A stretch of DNA of 64,000 nucleotides from the NCBI GenBank assembly GCA_907164885.2, contig OU015490.1, positions 235,178,332-235,242,331 of the forward strand, read 5' to 3'. The stretch is from Dolomedes plantarius. Lineage: Eukaryota; Arthropoda; Arachnida; Araneae; Dolomedidae. Of the stretch, positions 11,100-23,573 are shown in pieces. The first letter of the stretch is position 1, and each line of letters opens with the position of its first letter. Position numbers and translations under genes: made by a program. The notes below the pieces were generated by a model. It saw nothing but the letters and a program-made list of their open reading frames with translations. It searched no databases and was not told the DNA's origin.

Positions 11100-13742
11100 G
11101 GGTAGACATGGATAGACCGCTGATAAATACTGTGGAAGATTTAAGCAATGTTTCTTGTCTGCATCACTTCATTCTATTGCTTAATCTCATGAAGACAACG
11201 TTCGTAATTTGTACTATTTATATCCACTGTATCAAAAATTAGTTTCTGTTTTGTGGCAGGGATTGTAATTTCCTTTTAAAAACAATATTTGTATTACTTT
11301 TTTTTACAAAGAAATTGAGATTCGGCTTTAAAAAGTAAACAAATGCTGAAAATACAAGGACAAGATGAAAACTTTGCTAAAAATTAGCAATTTTACTCTC
11401 CGAATTAAATCTCACCGAGGTTCAAATTCCTTTACGTAATTAGGCAGCCAGAGCTTTAGTACATCCGAGATCTGAAATGATTTAATTTTACCACTCCACG
11501 CATGCCTAGATTTGAAGACTGAAGACAAAACCGTCCCAAAAGTAATTTTTTATTTTCAACATAACGATTAAAATAATTTATCGTCTGTGGTGGCAGGACT
11601 TCCAACGAGTTATTAATGGTTTCGTAATAAACAAACACCAAGTCCTCTATTTTAGAGTCTGACAGGTGTTCATTATAAAGAGCCTCGACTCAAGTTACAC
11701 AGATTTGCTTGAAATCATAAATTAGCTTTATTTATTCGGACACTCCACTAGAGCTGCGTCATGAAACATAAAATACTGCCTTGAAATGCTATATCAAATG
11801 TTCCTAAACTTAACAACATCAAATCAACGAGAATTACGCCATTGAACAAAATCGATTACAAAATCGGTATGTTAATACATCTTTAAAGTCGTCGAAACCA
11901 GAAATACATGTATGGAAAGCAATGAACTGTTAAATATGAAACCTGACATTTATGCGTATTTACCTATCTAATACTTAGAAGTCTTTATTATTATAGGCAC
12001 ATTTCAAAGAGTGAAACAACCCAATCTCGTAAAAGTGAAGATCGAGAGTAATGCTGTATTTCGAATTAATAATAATGCATAAATGTATTCGCCGAGATTG
12101 TACTTCACAACCCAATCTCGTAAAAAGTGAAGATCGAGAGTAATGCTGCATTTCGAATTAATAACAATGCATAAATGTATTCGCTGAGTTTATACTTAAA
12201 GATTTTACATCATATATGCAAAATGAAAATTTAACAAAGGGAGCAAAGTCCTCAAAACGGGTTTTTCAAAACTGCATTCTTCTACATTACGTGTAACTTA
12301 CCTTTCAGCAAAACAATATTTAAAATGATTAAAAAAAATTGAATTCTTCAAAATGAATTTATAACTGTTTTAAATAAAAATGTAAGCAGCTGCTGTCTGC
12401 GAAGGAGATATCGATTAGTGATATCAAAATTTAATTTGATGAGTTATGTGGATTTTCGGTGATCTTATGACAGTTGGACAAGCTTTTTATGTAGCAATTT
12501 ATTATGTAAAATTATCATGTGCCTGCTTTTAAAGTGTGAATTCTTTTAATTCATATTTTTTATCGCGATTCTTTAGGAAAGAGGTAATTCATAAATCTTT
12601 CTGAAAGCACTTCTTTAATTTTAATTTTCTAAGAAGAAGAAATAGTGAGAAAATGAACTGAAAAAGAAACATTTCTCTCTTGAAAGAAATATAAATTATA
12701 CACAAAACCCTAATAGAAATTTAAGTGGCATATCTGTAAATAAAAATCATTTATTTCATGTTTTACAAAAAAAAAATTGCATCGAGTTCACATTTTATTT
12801 TAAACCCAAATGTAGTACTGAGAATCAACCAAAGAATATGTGAGTTTTATATGTCATTTTGTATGGGTTAAAAAAAATAAAACAAAATTAGTAACAAATT
12901 TATGATAATACAAAAAGCAATTACAATTTATTTAACGATTAAAAACTTTTTCATAATAGTTAGCTACAGACATATTACAATATTTTGTTTTGAAAATCTA
13001 TTGGAAAATATTAATGTTATCATTTTCTTCTATCTGAAGCTGTTTAATGTTAATGTCTGCTTAGTTTGTAATAAAATTGTCTGTAAAAAGTGCCAATAGG
13101 GGAATTAAATATTTTATTTAAATACTATTGTGTAAAATACATTTTGGGGAAACTGTTTGGATTCAGGTAAATTAAAAAATAAAATAACGAACACGTGCAA
13201 GGATGTATATGAAATTTAACTCCTTGTGGGAATGATAGAATTAATAAGATATTAAAAAAAAACAATTAACATTGAGTAGGCTATCCCTAGAGATATTTCA
13301 AAGCATGCTCTTCTGTTAACATCGTTAAAAAATGTCAATTGTTGATTATTATAATTTTACGACTAAATACACTGGAATTGCACTCTTGATTCTGCCGTTA
13401 AATATAAGTCAATATCATTTTTTTAATCAAATTCATTTCGGGTGATCAGTTGAGTAAGATGCATTATAGAGATGTCTATAAAATCAGCAATTATAAAACG
13501 ACTATTTTTTTCTCATCTTACACTTTTTGCCATACTTTTTATAAATTTTACGGCTTTTTGACATACTTTTTTATAACTGTGTGCATAAAAATCAAAAAAA
13601 TTATTACTATACTCAGAAATAAAATTTTTTGAATAAAGATTCTTAAATGCTTATATATCTAAGACTGCCTAAGTTCTTTCATCTCTGTATTTTCATAAAT
13701 TTATAAAGTTGAATATTTAACCTAAATCTGATCAATTCTGGT
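11100..13742. other. AT-rich non-coding stretch
   Basis: No gene was recognised. The only structure seen is the 91-bp tandem duplication near 12017-12198, listed separately. Confidence 0.5.
12017..12198. repeat. 91-bp tandem duplication
   Basis: Two copies starting at 'aacccaatctcgta' (12018 and 12109) share 'agatcgagagtaatgctg' and 'aatgcataaatgtattcgc' with a few substitutions and a one-base indel. Confidence 0.9.
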
Positions 13743-13744
13743 TA

Positions 13745-14444
13745 AGGGGATGGTGGACTTTCAAATTACCAAAAATCGAACAAAAATTATATTTTTTTTG
13801 GTCCATTAATATTTTAAAAATATGTAAATATTGGAACAAAATGCATTTAGAATATGTAGTGAAAAGTAAAATGAAAACTTGGTGGCTTTAGAAAAGTAAG
13901 TATTTAAGGTAGGTGAAAAAACATCTTTTAAACTGCTTTTTCTCAAAATGAGTAATTTCCAGATTTGCAAATCTTTGAAATGCTTCTTGCGTCATAATTC
14001 TGGACTAAGTTTTATTAAATTTATAACAAAGACTCCTCTAAAACATAAAAATTAAGTTATGTATCCATTTTACGTTTTGACATCATTCGGGTTATCAAAA
14101 TTTAAACTTAAGTAAAAAAAAGTACAAAAATTTCTAACAAATTCACGAGCATAAAAATATTTCCTAAAAATGAACTATTCAACGAAAGTACAAAGTAATA
14201 CATAACTCTGTTCAAATTGTATTTATAAGCAATATAAATGTAAAATTAAGGGGTGGGGGTTAAAAATTGTATCACAAGGAGCATTTAAAAAATAATTTAA
14301 TTTTTTTAAATATAAGTTGTTTTTAAAATATTTTAAAATTGTATAAGTTGTTTAATATGGCTACACTTTAATGAATGTATGTGCAAAATTTCATACGTCC
14401 GAGGTAAAAATTTTAAAAATCGCTTTGTAATGTCCACCATCCCG
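13745..14444. mobile_element. 700-bp MITE with short terminal inverted repeats
   Basis: The ends AGGGGATGGTGGAC (13745-13758) and GTCCACCATCCCG (14432-14444) are inverted repeats, flanked by TA at 13743-13744 and 14445-14446. The interior is non-coding. A TA target suggests a Tc1/mariner-type element. A TTAA precedes the left end and GTAA follows the right, so a decayed piggyBac-type site is not excluded. Confidence 0.6.
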
Positions 14445-14446
14445 TA

Positions 14447-16381
14447 AAATCTACTCTAATAGGGTTGGTGCCACACATTGCACTATAGAATCATTCCCCT
14501 TTCTATCTATTTATTTTTTGTCCATTATCAAGAAATAAGTAAATTAAGAATGGAATAATCGGTCCCCCAAAAAATTGAAGGTATGCGATGGAAAATATGT
14601 GATGCATGCTTACATGGTTAAAGGAAGTTATTATAATTTTTATAAGGTTTTCTTGGTTCCATGAATATGTGTGAATGAACATAGTGTACCTGAACATACT
14701 CCGAAATGCATTTTTAATCAATAAGTTAGGATAAATTAGTCATCATTATTTTAGGTCACACTTGAAAACGAAAAAATCGTTCTACAACAGTCAACTTTAA
14801 ACACTTCCCTATAGATGTTTTATTTCTTCAGGTACGTGTTTACATGTTATTTTCGTTCTAAGACTATTCTAGCTCAGCATTCAAAATAAATTTTAAAACT
14901 GCATTTTATGTAAAGCTATAAATAATTTGTTTCATAATAAAGCTTCCTTAGTGTAACATATCCTTCAAGATTTATCTGGAGCAAAAAAATATGTTCTTTC
15001 ACATAGAAATAATATGTAATGGGGTTTTTTTTCCTTTGAGTTATCTTGAATTTCATTATTTATTATTCCCGTTTATGCATGGTTTCTTCTATCTCTGACA
15101 CCGATTTGGAAAGCACGATCAACAATCTTTCTATATTAAATCAAGATATCAAACTAAATATAAAAATAGCTTATTTTGATCAAAATTTTCAAACATTTTG
15201 AAGGCTGCATCCGAAAAATTTTACAGTCGGCTTTCCCAAAACAGCTTGTTTTTTCGTATTAAGCGTACGAAAGTTAAAATAGAAGTTATTACACTTTCAT
15301 TTTAACGGAGAAACCAAAAGTTCACAGTTAAATAAATCTCCATAATTCGGCTTTCACTCTTTTGCAATGGAAAAGGGGACAGATGAATGTTATGAATATA
15401 AAAAAAAGAACCTGTGATATTGAGATAAAGATAGATGCAATGCATTAGGAGGAAAAGTTTCAAGAGTTTGGGATTAATTTTTGCCGAACACTTTCTTGAA
15501 TGAAACCTTTAAAACGTTTTTTCAAGAAAGTAACACTTTTAAAATTCCTGGAGAACGGAGACCGGAAATATTTTAAAAGTTATTGGGGTAACTATAAGTA
15601 ACTGGCTACGCATAGTTCATAGAAGTTTGTTAGTATAATGAATAAATAGTTATGCCTATATTTTAAAAAAATTGGTGCTTTTATAAATTTAAATGGGATC
15701 ATATTTCAGAGATCGCTAACAGGTAATTTTAACTACAGATATCATGAAAATATTTTATTTGATTCTAAACATTTTTTGCTCATACTTAACGTTTATGTGT
15801 ATTAATAGTAAAGAGAATTCAGTAGTAAGTGAATAATGTTACAGTAAGTATGTTTTGGTTAATATAAAAACCAAATATCATTTTTTGTAAACAATTAACA
15901 AATGAAAATTACATAAAAATAATTTTAAATTATATAAAATAATTGAAAAACTATTTTATATAATTTATTATTATAAATTATAAAAAAAAATATAAAAATA
16001 ACTGATTTTCGAGCTAAAGTGTTTCTTCTATTTAAATAATTAGAAACACTTAATTTTCGATATTTTTCTTGCTTTGATTAAACACTAAGTGTAGTACATT
16101 CTTCTAACCCTTGTAATAATTAATATCTAAATAATTATATCGTATTAGATATGCTACAGCAAACATAAAAGAAATTATTTTGCTCCCAAATTGAAATTGG
16201 AGGTAAAATTGAGTTTGGAATAGTTTTCTTTATTTTAAGCAAGTAGAAAGCATTAATTTTGTGTTATTTTTTGCTTGGGTTTAAAATATTTCTTTGTTAC
16301 AAAGAAAAAATACAGCTACGTGCCTTAGTTATATTACAGAAAAGTAAATAAATATATGCTATGTATTTGACACTTTATTTG
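14447..16381. other. AT-rich non-coding stretch
   Basis: No gene, RNA or clear repeat was recognised. Confidence 0.5.
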
Positions 16382-16383
16382 TA

Positions 16384-17444
16384 AAGTAAGTCCTCGACGT
16401 ACGCGGTTAATGCGTTCCAGAACATTCCGCGTATGAAGAAAGCGCGTAATTCGCAATTTACCAGGTAATGTGGCGCGCGTTCCCCACTGAATAAATGCGA
16501 GTCGTAGGCGTCTGTGCGACCCACCGATGGATTCTTTTCAGCTTTTCGAACATTAACATGTGGAAGATAGCAGCAAGCATTATTACTAAACATCGAAATG
16601 AAATATGTTTTTTAATCATTTTCGGTGAATTTCTTTTTTATTTAAATATTAAAATGGTACACGTACATATTGTATGTATGCATTACACGAACATATTATA
16701 ATATGCTAATAATATTTATACATAATTATGTAGATTAATACAGTCGGATAATCTGCAGATACTTATGGGGAATTAAAGTATTTGTCCAATGATGCTTGTA
16801 CACTCGAAGCTTTCTTTTTCTAATCGTAAATTAGTTGATAGCATGCAAAAGCATAGTGCACTTTTGAAAATACCTTACCGAATCATTCGGAACCATCAGT
16901 GGCGCACCCAGGAGGGGGCAAGTGGTCCTGCCCCTCCCCCCGAGAAATAGAAATTGCATTATGAATATTGATTTTGCATTACAAATATTTTTATCCGTTC
17001 ATCTCGCCCCCCCCATGCATTATAATTTTTTTTATTCGTTCATCTCGTCGTCCCCCCCCCCCAAGAAAAAATCCTGGGTGCGCCACTGGGAACTATAATC
17101 CTGGGTTTTCAAACCAGCCAACCCATCGTCGATCCTTTAAAAACTCAGCTATTTGGTTTGTCTAAAATCCTTTTGGTTTTGGTGACTCAATCTCTTTTAC
17201 TTTCTCTTCATTTTTATGCGTTGCAATTTGTATCGAAAGCTAACTTGAATACTTTGTGCTAAACACACGACAGTTCGACGCCACTGTTGGTGCCAAACAC
17301 ACATGCAAAGCTGTCACTCAATCATACTGGCAACTGTAAACGTATGAAACGACTGATGTCTACGAGTAAAAGAAAAATTGAAAACTAGAACCCCGTATCT
17401 ACGAATCCTTGTAAATCGAGACCGTGTAACTGAAGCGCTTACTG
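16384..17444. mobile_element. pogo/Tigger-like non-autonomous element with a nested insertion
   Basis: The left end 'agtaagtcctcgacgtacg' (16385-16403) pairs with the complement of the right end 'gttacactgaagcgcttact'-type sequence (17425-17444): 'agtaag' and 'tac.cgg' are shared in inverted orientation. TA lies at 16382-16383 and at 17445-17446. The style of repeated 'cgattta', 'ttcgtag' and 'cgttcc' words near both ends resembles pogo/Tigger termini. No transposase is present. A 192-bp hAT MITE is nested inside. Divergence between the ends makes this an old insertion. Confidence 0.5.
16897..17088. mobile_element. hAT-type MITE with 8-bp target duplication
   Basis: The termini CAGTGGCGCACCCAGGA (16897-16913) and TCCTGGGTGCGCCACTG (17072-17088) are exact inverted repeats of 17 bp. 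The flanks GGAACCAT (16889-16896) and GGAACTAT (17089-17096) form an 8-bp duplication with one mismatch, the hallmark of hAT transposition. The 192-bp body is C-rich near both ends and codes for nothing. Confidence 0.88.
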
Positions 17445-17446
17445 TA

Positions 17447-18492
17447 GTCCTTTATTTCATTTATATTGTGCTACCAGAACACTTCAGAAGACCAAAATCC
17501 CGTTTAATATCAGTGAACAATGGTCTACTAATAATTTTACTTCAATAATAACACTTACTGTAGATAAGAGGTCATTTGCATTTAAATCTTATTTCTCTGA
17601 AGAATTAATCAGTCAGGATCCATTCGATTTACAGAAAACAATGTTACGTTACACAGCAAATAAATGATCTGATGGAATTTTACTGTATCCTTAGTATTAA
17701 GACAGCTTAAATCTTCCTTGGCTTTGTCCTTTTTACGTAATCTTACATTGAGGGAGGAAAATGAGACATTTATCGATTCAATTTACCGTCAAATGCGCGG
17801 GAAATTTTAGACAGAGGAAACATTAAGTTATGCAAGAAATTACTTTTCGGGGAAGCAATTTATCTGTCAAAATTATTCCTACTCAAAGTACTTTGTCTTA
17901 ACTCGAAATTTGCATATTCATTTAAAACCGTATTTGTCATCCAATATTTATGTCGAATTTTTGCTGTTATACAATGGCTACAAGTTTATTAATTTACCAT
18001 ACACTCTTGAGACAAATTTTGATTAAACTATACTTAGCAGCCGTGGGGAAAAAAATACTACATTAATTTTTTTTTTTCGAAGTCTTTTCAGTTTTTTCGA
18101 TTCTACATGCAGATTCAAATCCGTAAAAATTTAATTCAGTTTAAAATTTGCTTTAATGTTTCACAGGTATTAAGCAATACGTTAAATAAAGAACAGATAT
18201 TTTTGTAAATATTTTCTGCCCATTGAAATGTGTTACAGTGGTGGTTAGATCTAAAGTACTTGTAGATTTGCATTAGATTTCAGGAGCTTCAGGGAGAGTA
18301 GTGGGAAATATAGTACATGGGTCAAGCTCTCTACTGTAGGATGATATAGCAATGCATAAAACTTCAGTGATCAGTAAAAATCGAAAGTAGGAAGGAAAAT
18401 GGAGAGTGGGAAAAACAAAAAGCTTCGATAGTACAAGTAAAGGTAAAACACGAGGGAAAAAAGACGGAGCAAACAAAGAACAGGACAAACAA
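17447..18492. other. Non-coding stretch
   Basis: No motif was found. The minus-strand frame at 18273-18602 overlaps the LINE fragment below in another frame and is discounted. Confidence 0.45.
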
Positions 18493-18785
18493 TTAAAAGT
18501 TACGAGCAAGAATGGCACAGGGTCTTTTCTTGTTAGCAGGGTCGTAATCGGAAAGATTTTTACTAAGGTCATATGGCAAATTTTTATGGAAGTTAATAGC
18601 AAGATTTTGAAGATAATTTTGAATAGTGGGGGGATTTATCTCCCTATAAATGTCAACATTGTGAAAACACCATGGGGAGTTAGTGCTTTGCCGAATAGTC
18701 ATGTTTTGAGAAACAGCCAGAATTTTAATGTTGGAATCCTCTGAATACGACCAAACTGGTCCAGCATACGTAAGTAAGGGTCTTC
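18493..18785 (-). pseudogene. Jockey-like non-LTR retrotransposon RT, C-terminal fragment
   Basis: On the minus strand one frame reads 'RPLLTYAGPVWSYS' then 'SPWCFHNVDIYREI', 'TIQNYLQNLAINFHKNLP' and 'LSDYDPANKKRP', ending in TAA at 18493-18495. The 'YA-P-W', 'PW..RN..I..D' and 'LA-NFH' pattern is the conserved C-terminal portion of jockey-clade ORF2 reverse transcriptases. The frame is open for about 95 residues but lacks the catalytic RT core, so this is a 5'-truncated relic. A plus-strand 112-aa frame over the same bases (18406-18744) is its shadow. Confidence 0.8.
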
Positions 18786-19540
18786 AGAAAGATTTAGAAA
18801 TGAGCATTTTGTTACAAAAGTTCAATTTACTATTTCTGGCAATTCATTAGATTTCCCAGCACAGTTTTCCACGCTTCCAACGTAATTACAAATATTTCAG
18901 GTGAATCAGTGTAATATATACTTTTTGAGCAGCTTGTCAAATATGTGTTTTTCTAAAATGACATTTTTTGGCCGCCTTCAAAGAGAGCGTTTCGCTGATT
19001 TAAATCTTTTGCCAATTTTTTCTTCTTCAAAAGAGAAGAAACCATTTATAAAAAATATTTCATATACCATCATGCCAAAAAGACAGTTCATAATCAGATA
19101 AAATGTTGCTTTCTGCACTATCTCACTGCAAATTTTATAGGTTAATTTGTTATTTACGTATAGTATCGAACACTTACAATTTTTCAGGGGCTCTATTTAA
19201 CAAAAAATATTTACAAGTCTGATACCTTGTGCAAGAAAAAGGGTGAAAAAATTGTATTTATCACAAATATTATTATTATATGGCCTTTTTAGATAATGAA
19301 CGGGATGAGACTTCGGTGGGAATATTTCATTCATAACAGATTTGAAAACAACAATTAAATGGATAACGTGTAAAATAATACAGAATTAGCACAAAGAGTT
19401 TCTAGATTGTCTAAAAAAGACCTTTCATTCGTTAATTTTTTTAAAAGATATTAAATGGTAAAACAATGGTTAAATAAATAAAAAATTATATGCCGCAATA
19501 ATATTTTTTATATTGTTTATGTGACATAAGTTAAGATTAA
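18786..19540. other. Non-coding stretch
   Basis: No feature was recognised. It could include decayed upstream LINE sequence, but no motif is readable. Confidence 0.4.
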
Positions 19541-19840
19541 GCCATGAGTAGCTTAATAGTAGCGCATTGAGTTTCGGACTATGGGTGTCCAGTTCGAATC
19601 GTGAAGAATGCCATGAAATACCTTTGTGTCTAGACCGGGCATGAGTAACCCTAGATAGAAAAGACTTTTTATGAGGTCAGTGGGGGGGGGAGGTACTAGC
19701 CCTCTATATTTGGCCCCTGTGGCTGTTAAGTCCAAATTGAGGTGGCACCTGTCTTCGACGCTTGTGGTGTCATTGTGAAATTAGACTTTCATTACTCTGC
19801 CCGCAGTCCAGACCTGGTCTAGTATGTTCAATACAGGAGG
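19541..19840 (+). repeat. tRNA-derived SINE
   Basis: The head contains an A-box-like TAGCTTAATAGTAGCG (19549-19564) and a B-box-like AGTTCGAATC (19591-19600) at the spacing of a tRNA internal promoter. A non-tRNA body follows. The later part, 'aaattgaggtggcacctg' to 'cctggtctag' (about 19734-19821), has a related copy at 26565-26670, so it is a dispersed family. The 3' limit is approximate. Confidence 0.6.
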
Positions 19841-20020
19841 AGCATAAGTCTCAAGAACAAGTTATGACAGTTAAAACATTTAACTATCTAACATTTATGC
19901 ATTTCCATCTTACACTTTTTGAGTTGAATCCTTCAGGCCAGATGATAAATTTTACTAACTTTTGGGGAGACTTAAATATTCCTATTCAGTGAAACGCATT
20001 TCATGTTTAAACTCATTTTT

Positions 20021-20229
20021 TAATTGAGAATACGATGCAATCTTAAATTAATAAAATTTAATATTTATATTTATATTTATAAAAATTTTTATGTGTATAA
20101 GATTATTAATAACTTGACTTCTAATTGAAGAATACGATGCAATCTTATATTAATAAAATATTAATATTAATATTTATATTTATAAAAAATATTGATGTGT
20201 ATAAGAATATTAATAACTTGATTTCTAAT
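20021..20229. repeat. About 102-bp tandem duplication
   Basis: Two copies start at 'taattga.gaatacgatgc' (20021 and 20122) and run to 'taataacttga.ttctaatt'. They differ by a few substitutions and short indels. Confidence 0.88.
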
Positions 20230-20852
20230 TAATAGATATAAATATCTTGAAATCGGTAGAAATTAAGAGATTTAAACATTATTATGTTTAATATGTTAAT
20301 ATTAAAAGAGTAACAAAAGTTTTCACTTCGAGTAAAACAATTTTAAAGATTTTTCCCAAGAGAAATGAATTATCCACTTAATGCTGTGAGTTTATATTTC
20401 AGACTAGCATAATTACCTTACAGTTATTAGCTCTTAAATAATGTTGGTACATGAAAGCTAATTGGTGTTAAAGAAAACATATTCCTCTTAGTAATCGGTG
20501 AAGTGTCAAATTGCAGTTCGGAGTCAATTGATGTTATTCTTTACGCAGAAACTTAAATATTATGAGAGCTTTAATATTTAAAGCACTTAAATCATTTTGA
20601 TTTCTTGATATTCCTCTTATTTGCTTTTATTTTTTTTCAATATTCCGGATGCATTCAATTTTATGGTATTGTATCTATGTTAGATATATGTATATGTAAG
20701 ATATATATAGTAAGATATATATGTTATTGATATACTATCTTAAATTATTAGTGTTCACTTAATTAGTTTAGTTGCAATTATAGGATTCTGGAGGAAACAA
20801 TTTCATAATACAAGGCTTTAAAACAAAATATAATTTTTGCTATTTTCATATA

Positions 20853-22208
20853 CACTCTTAGACAAAAGAAACGACGCACCAAGAAGAAGTTATCCGAATG
20901 GAACGAAAATCGGTAGATGTGATGTACATATACAGAAAAATAAATTATTACAATTTGAGAAAAAGTGGACGATATGTTCAAGAGATAGAGCTTTACAAAG
21001 TGAAAAAGTCAATAACGCGTTGATCCCTCTCTGGCCCTTATGGAAGCAATATTTAGGCTTGGCATTGATTGGTAGAGGTGTCGGATGCCCTCCTGCGGGA
21101 TATCGGGCCAAATTATGTCCAATTTGCGCGTTAGATCCTCAAAATCCCGAGCTGGTTGGAGGGCCCTGCCCATAATGCTCCAAACGTGCTCAATGGGGAG
21201 AGATCCGGTGACTTTGGTGGCCAAGGAAGCGTTGGCCAAGTACGAATACAAGTAGTATAAACTCTCGCCGTGTACGGGCGGGCATTATCTTCTGAAATGT
21301 AGGCCCGGGATGGCGTGATATGAAGGGCAACACAACGGGGCGTAGAATATCTTCCACGTACCGCTGTGCTGTTAGGGTGCAGCGGATGACAGCCAAAAGC
21401 AAGGCTTTGAAGTGAAATGGCACTCCTGGTTGTCGGCCCGTATAGCGGAAGACAGTAGTCAGGTTGGTATCCCACCGGCTCAATTCGAAGCGGGACTCAT
21501 CACGTAAGACAATTCTATTCCAGTCAGTAACATTCCAGTTCGAATGTGTCCCGACACCACTGCAAACGGGCTTATCGGTGTACATAGGTCAATGGTAGTC
21601 GGCGCAAGGGCCACCGTGAGCTCAGCCCCCTTTTTCTTAGCCGCCTATGAATGGTCCTTGCGGTCATTGAATCATCAATTGCACGTACGATCGATGATAA
21701 TGATTAATCTGGGGCTGTGAATGGCGTTCTGACGTTTGCTCGGTCCTCATGTTCTGTCGTTTCTCTAGGCAGACAGCTTCCTTCTTGAAGCTGTGTTCGG
21801 CCATGATTCACCCATTCCTGCCAACATCGTCTAATACGGACATCGCTCCTATCCAAATGTCGAGCGATTCGCCGATTAGACCAACCGGCTTCATTGATCC
21901 CAACTACACGTCCTCTCTCAAATGTTGGCATCCGCGCATATTGTTCGCCCGCCTGTATGCGAGGCATAGTTACTGTCTACCTGAGTACACGGAATGGAAT
22001 TTGCAAGGAATTTATGACCTGTAATCGAAATTTCTCCTGTTTAATAGTCTGCCAGTTGCGAAGATGCGCTCCAGCGTCACATGTTCATTCAAGAGCCACC
22101 AAACTTTAAAATGTTACATTTTCCGTCGAAACTTGTATGCATATAAATTTGTGTCCAATTTGCATTACCCATTGTTGGTGCGTCGTGTTGTTTTTTTGTC
22201 TAAGAATG
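20853..22208 (-). mobile_element. Tc1-like transposon, dead copy
   Basis: The inverted ends share 'ttagacaaaa' and 'acgacgcaccaa' (20859-20885 and the complement of 22176-22203). TA dinucleotides lie at 20851-20852 and 22209-22210. The 1356-bp length and a central minus-strand transposase fit a full-length Tc1-family element. The transposase is broken by frameshifts. Confidence 0.85.
21009..21967 (-). pseudogene. Tc1-family transposase pseudogene
   Basis: The N-terminal part (21967 downward) reads 'ERGRVVGINEAGWSNRRIAR' and 'RSDVRIRRCWQEWV', a paired helix-turn-helix DNA-binding domain. The middle frame (21190-21585) has 'WNRIVLRDESRFELS', containing the first catalytic Asp, and 'RPVVLPFI'. 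The third frame has 'NARPYTARV' (second Asp region) and 'PWPPKSPDLSPLSTFGALW', where the usual 'SPIENLW' catalytic Glu is lost. At least two frameshifts separate the parts. The protein would cut and paste the element at TA sites. It is non-functional here. Confidence 0.85.
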
Positions 22209-22257
22209 TAATTACTGTACAATATCCTGAATGCATATATTTTACCAGAAGAATATA

Positions 22258-22791
22258 CATGGTCATCGAAAAAGGCTGGGCACATTACGAAAGCTCATAA
22301 TTCTAAAATAAACTAAGCAAACGCAATAATATACTTTTCAAACAACTTGGGAAGTGTCCAAGATTTCAAAATGTAACTGGTACCCAACCGTGACGTTGAA
22401 CGTTGCGCAGAAGCGATGGGAGGTGGAAGAAGTCGTTCGGTTTTCGTCAGTGCAATGGCGACCGTACAGGAGAAAGCTCAATGTGTGCTATGGTTAGCGG
22501 AGTACAAATCTGTTAAAACAGTTCAGAGAAATTGCCGTCGAGTTTATCGCAAACAACCAACGCTTGAGCTTTCTCCTGAACGGTCGCCATTGCAGTGACG
22601 GAAAGCCGAACGGGGACCTCTTCCACCTCGCATCGCTTCTGCGCAACGTTCAACGTCACGGTTGCGTACCAGTTACATTTTGAAATCTTGGACACTTGCC
22701 AAGTAGTTTGAAAAGAATATTATTGCGTTTGCTCATTTTATTTTAAATTTATGAGCTTTCGAAATGTGTCCACCTTTTTTCGATGGCTCTG
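22258..22791. mobile_element. Snap-back element built from two mariner-like 5' ends
   Basis: Arms of about 225 bp (22258-22481 and 22565-22791) are near-identical reverse complements around an 83-bp loop. The outer ends read 'atcgaaaaaggctgg' and 'ccaccttttttcgat' and abut TA at 22256-22257 and 22792-22793. Each arm carries the same transposase start, 'MATVQEKAQ', on opposite strands. In the left arm that frame runs on through the loop ('CVLWLAEYKSVKTVQRNCRR'), the N-terminal helix-turn-helix of an arthropod mariner-like transposase, before entering the antisense right arm. Both ends therefore derive from the same (5') transposon end plus start codon; no catalytic domain is present. Confidence 0.85.
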
Positions 22792-22793
22792 TA

Positions 22794-23177
22794 TTTTATT
22801 TCCAAGAAAATGTTCTAACAGAAAAAAAAAACCTTTTATAGTTGTCAGTAAATAGAGCAATCAACGTGTCATAAAATCGACTAATGCATATAGTACTTCG
22901 TACATATAGTACATATTCGGCAAATATAAAATAATTAGCAGTATCAATAAAATTATGCTTTTAAATCATGCGCAGGTCACGCCATTGTAACAACTCTGTC
23001 GTCATTTGGTTACTGAATATCTGGTGCTTCATTTGGTGTAAATTGCCCTGTTGGGTAAAGTTGTCTCGCTTTTCTGTGTCACTTTAAAGTGGACATTAAA
23101 ATTGAAAATTTCACCAGCTATGAAGGGTGGTCTGTGCTACGATTTTTGAACTCAAAAAATAGTTCATGCGGTACGGA
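22794..23177. other. Non-coding stretch
   Basis: No feature was recognised. It may contain the decayed 5' half of the mariner that follows. Confidence 0.4.
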
Positions 23178-23573
23178 CGTAAATGCTGAATCTTACTGAA
23201 GAATTCTTAAGAAGTTTCGCCAAGCAATTCCTAATAGACGTTGCGGGTTAGTGACTTCTGTAGCTTGTGTCTTGTACCACAATGCGAGGCCTCACACCGT
23301 TTTCCGTTGACGTGTATTTCTTGAACAGTTTGGTTGGGAAACTTTTGACCATCCATCGTGTAGTCTCGACTTAGCTACTAGCGATTACCATTTGTTTTTT
23401 CCGCCTGAAGAGATTTTTGGCAGGTCAGAATCGACAGTGATCGAGAAATTAAAGACATTGGGAAGGAGTGGCTGAATATGTTAGCGGTGAGATCTTTTCA
23501 CGAAGGAATACAAAAGCTAGTCTCATGTTACGACAAATGCCTCAATAAATATGGCGACTACGTTATAAAGTAG
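23178..23573 (+). pseudogene. mariner transposase, C-terminal fragment
   Basis: One frame with internal stops reads 'LKKFRQAIPNRRCGLV', 'YHNARPHTVFR', 'VFLEQFGWETFDHPS' and 'SLDLATSDYHLFF', then shifts into 'EGIQKLVS' and 'YDKCLNKYGDYV'. This order is the C-terminal half of a mariner (DD34D) transposase. The catalytic Asp before 'NARPHT' is missing, while the final Asp of 'SD-Y-LF' remains. The first catalytic Asp and the DNA-binding half are absent or unreadable. No terminal inverted repeats were found. Confidence 0.85.

Noticed and set aside
11425..11445. 'gaggttcaaattcc', a B-box-like tRNA motif
   Set aside because: No A-box at suitable distance and no cloverleaf could be folded around it.
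12017..12198. Two 91-bp units considered as a satellite array
   Set aside because: Only two copies, so it is called a local tandem duplication.
18406..18744. 112-aa plus-strand open frame
   Set aside because: It overlaps a clear minus-strand jockey-like RT fragment and has no motif of its own.
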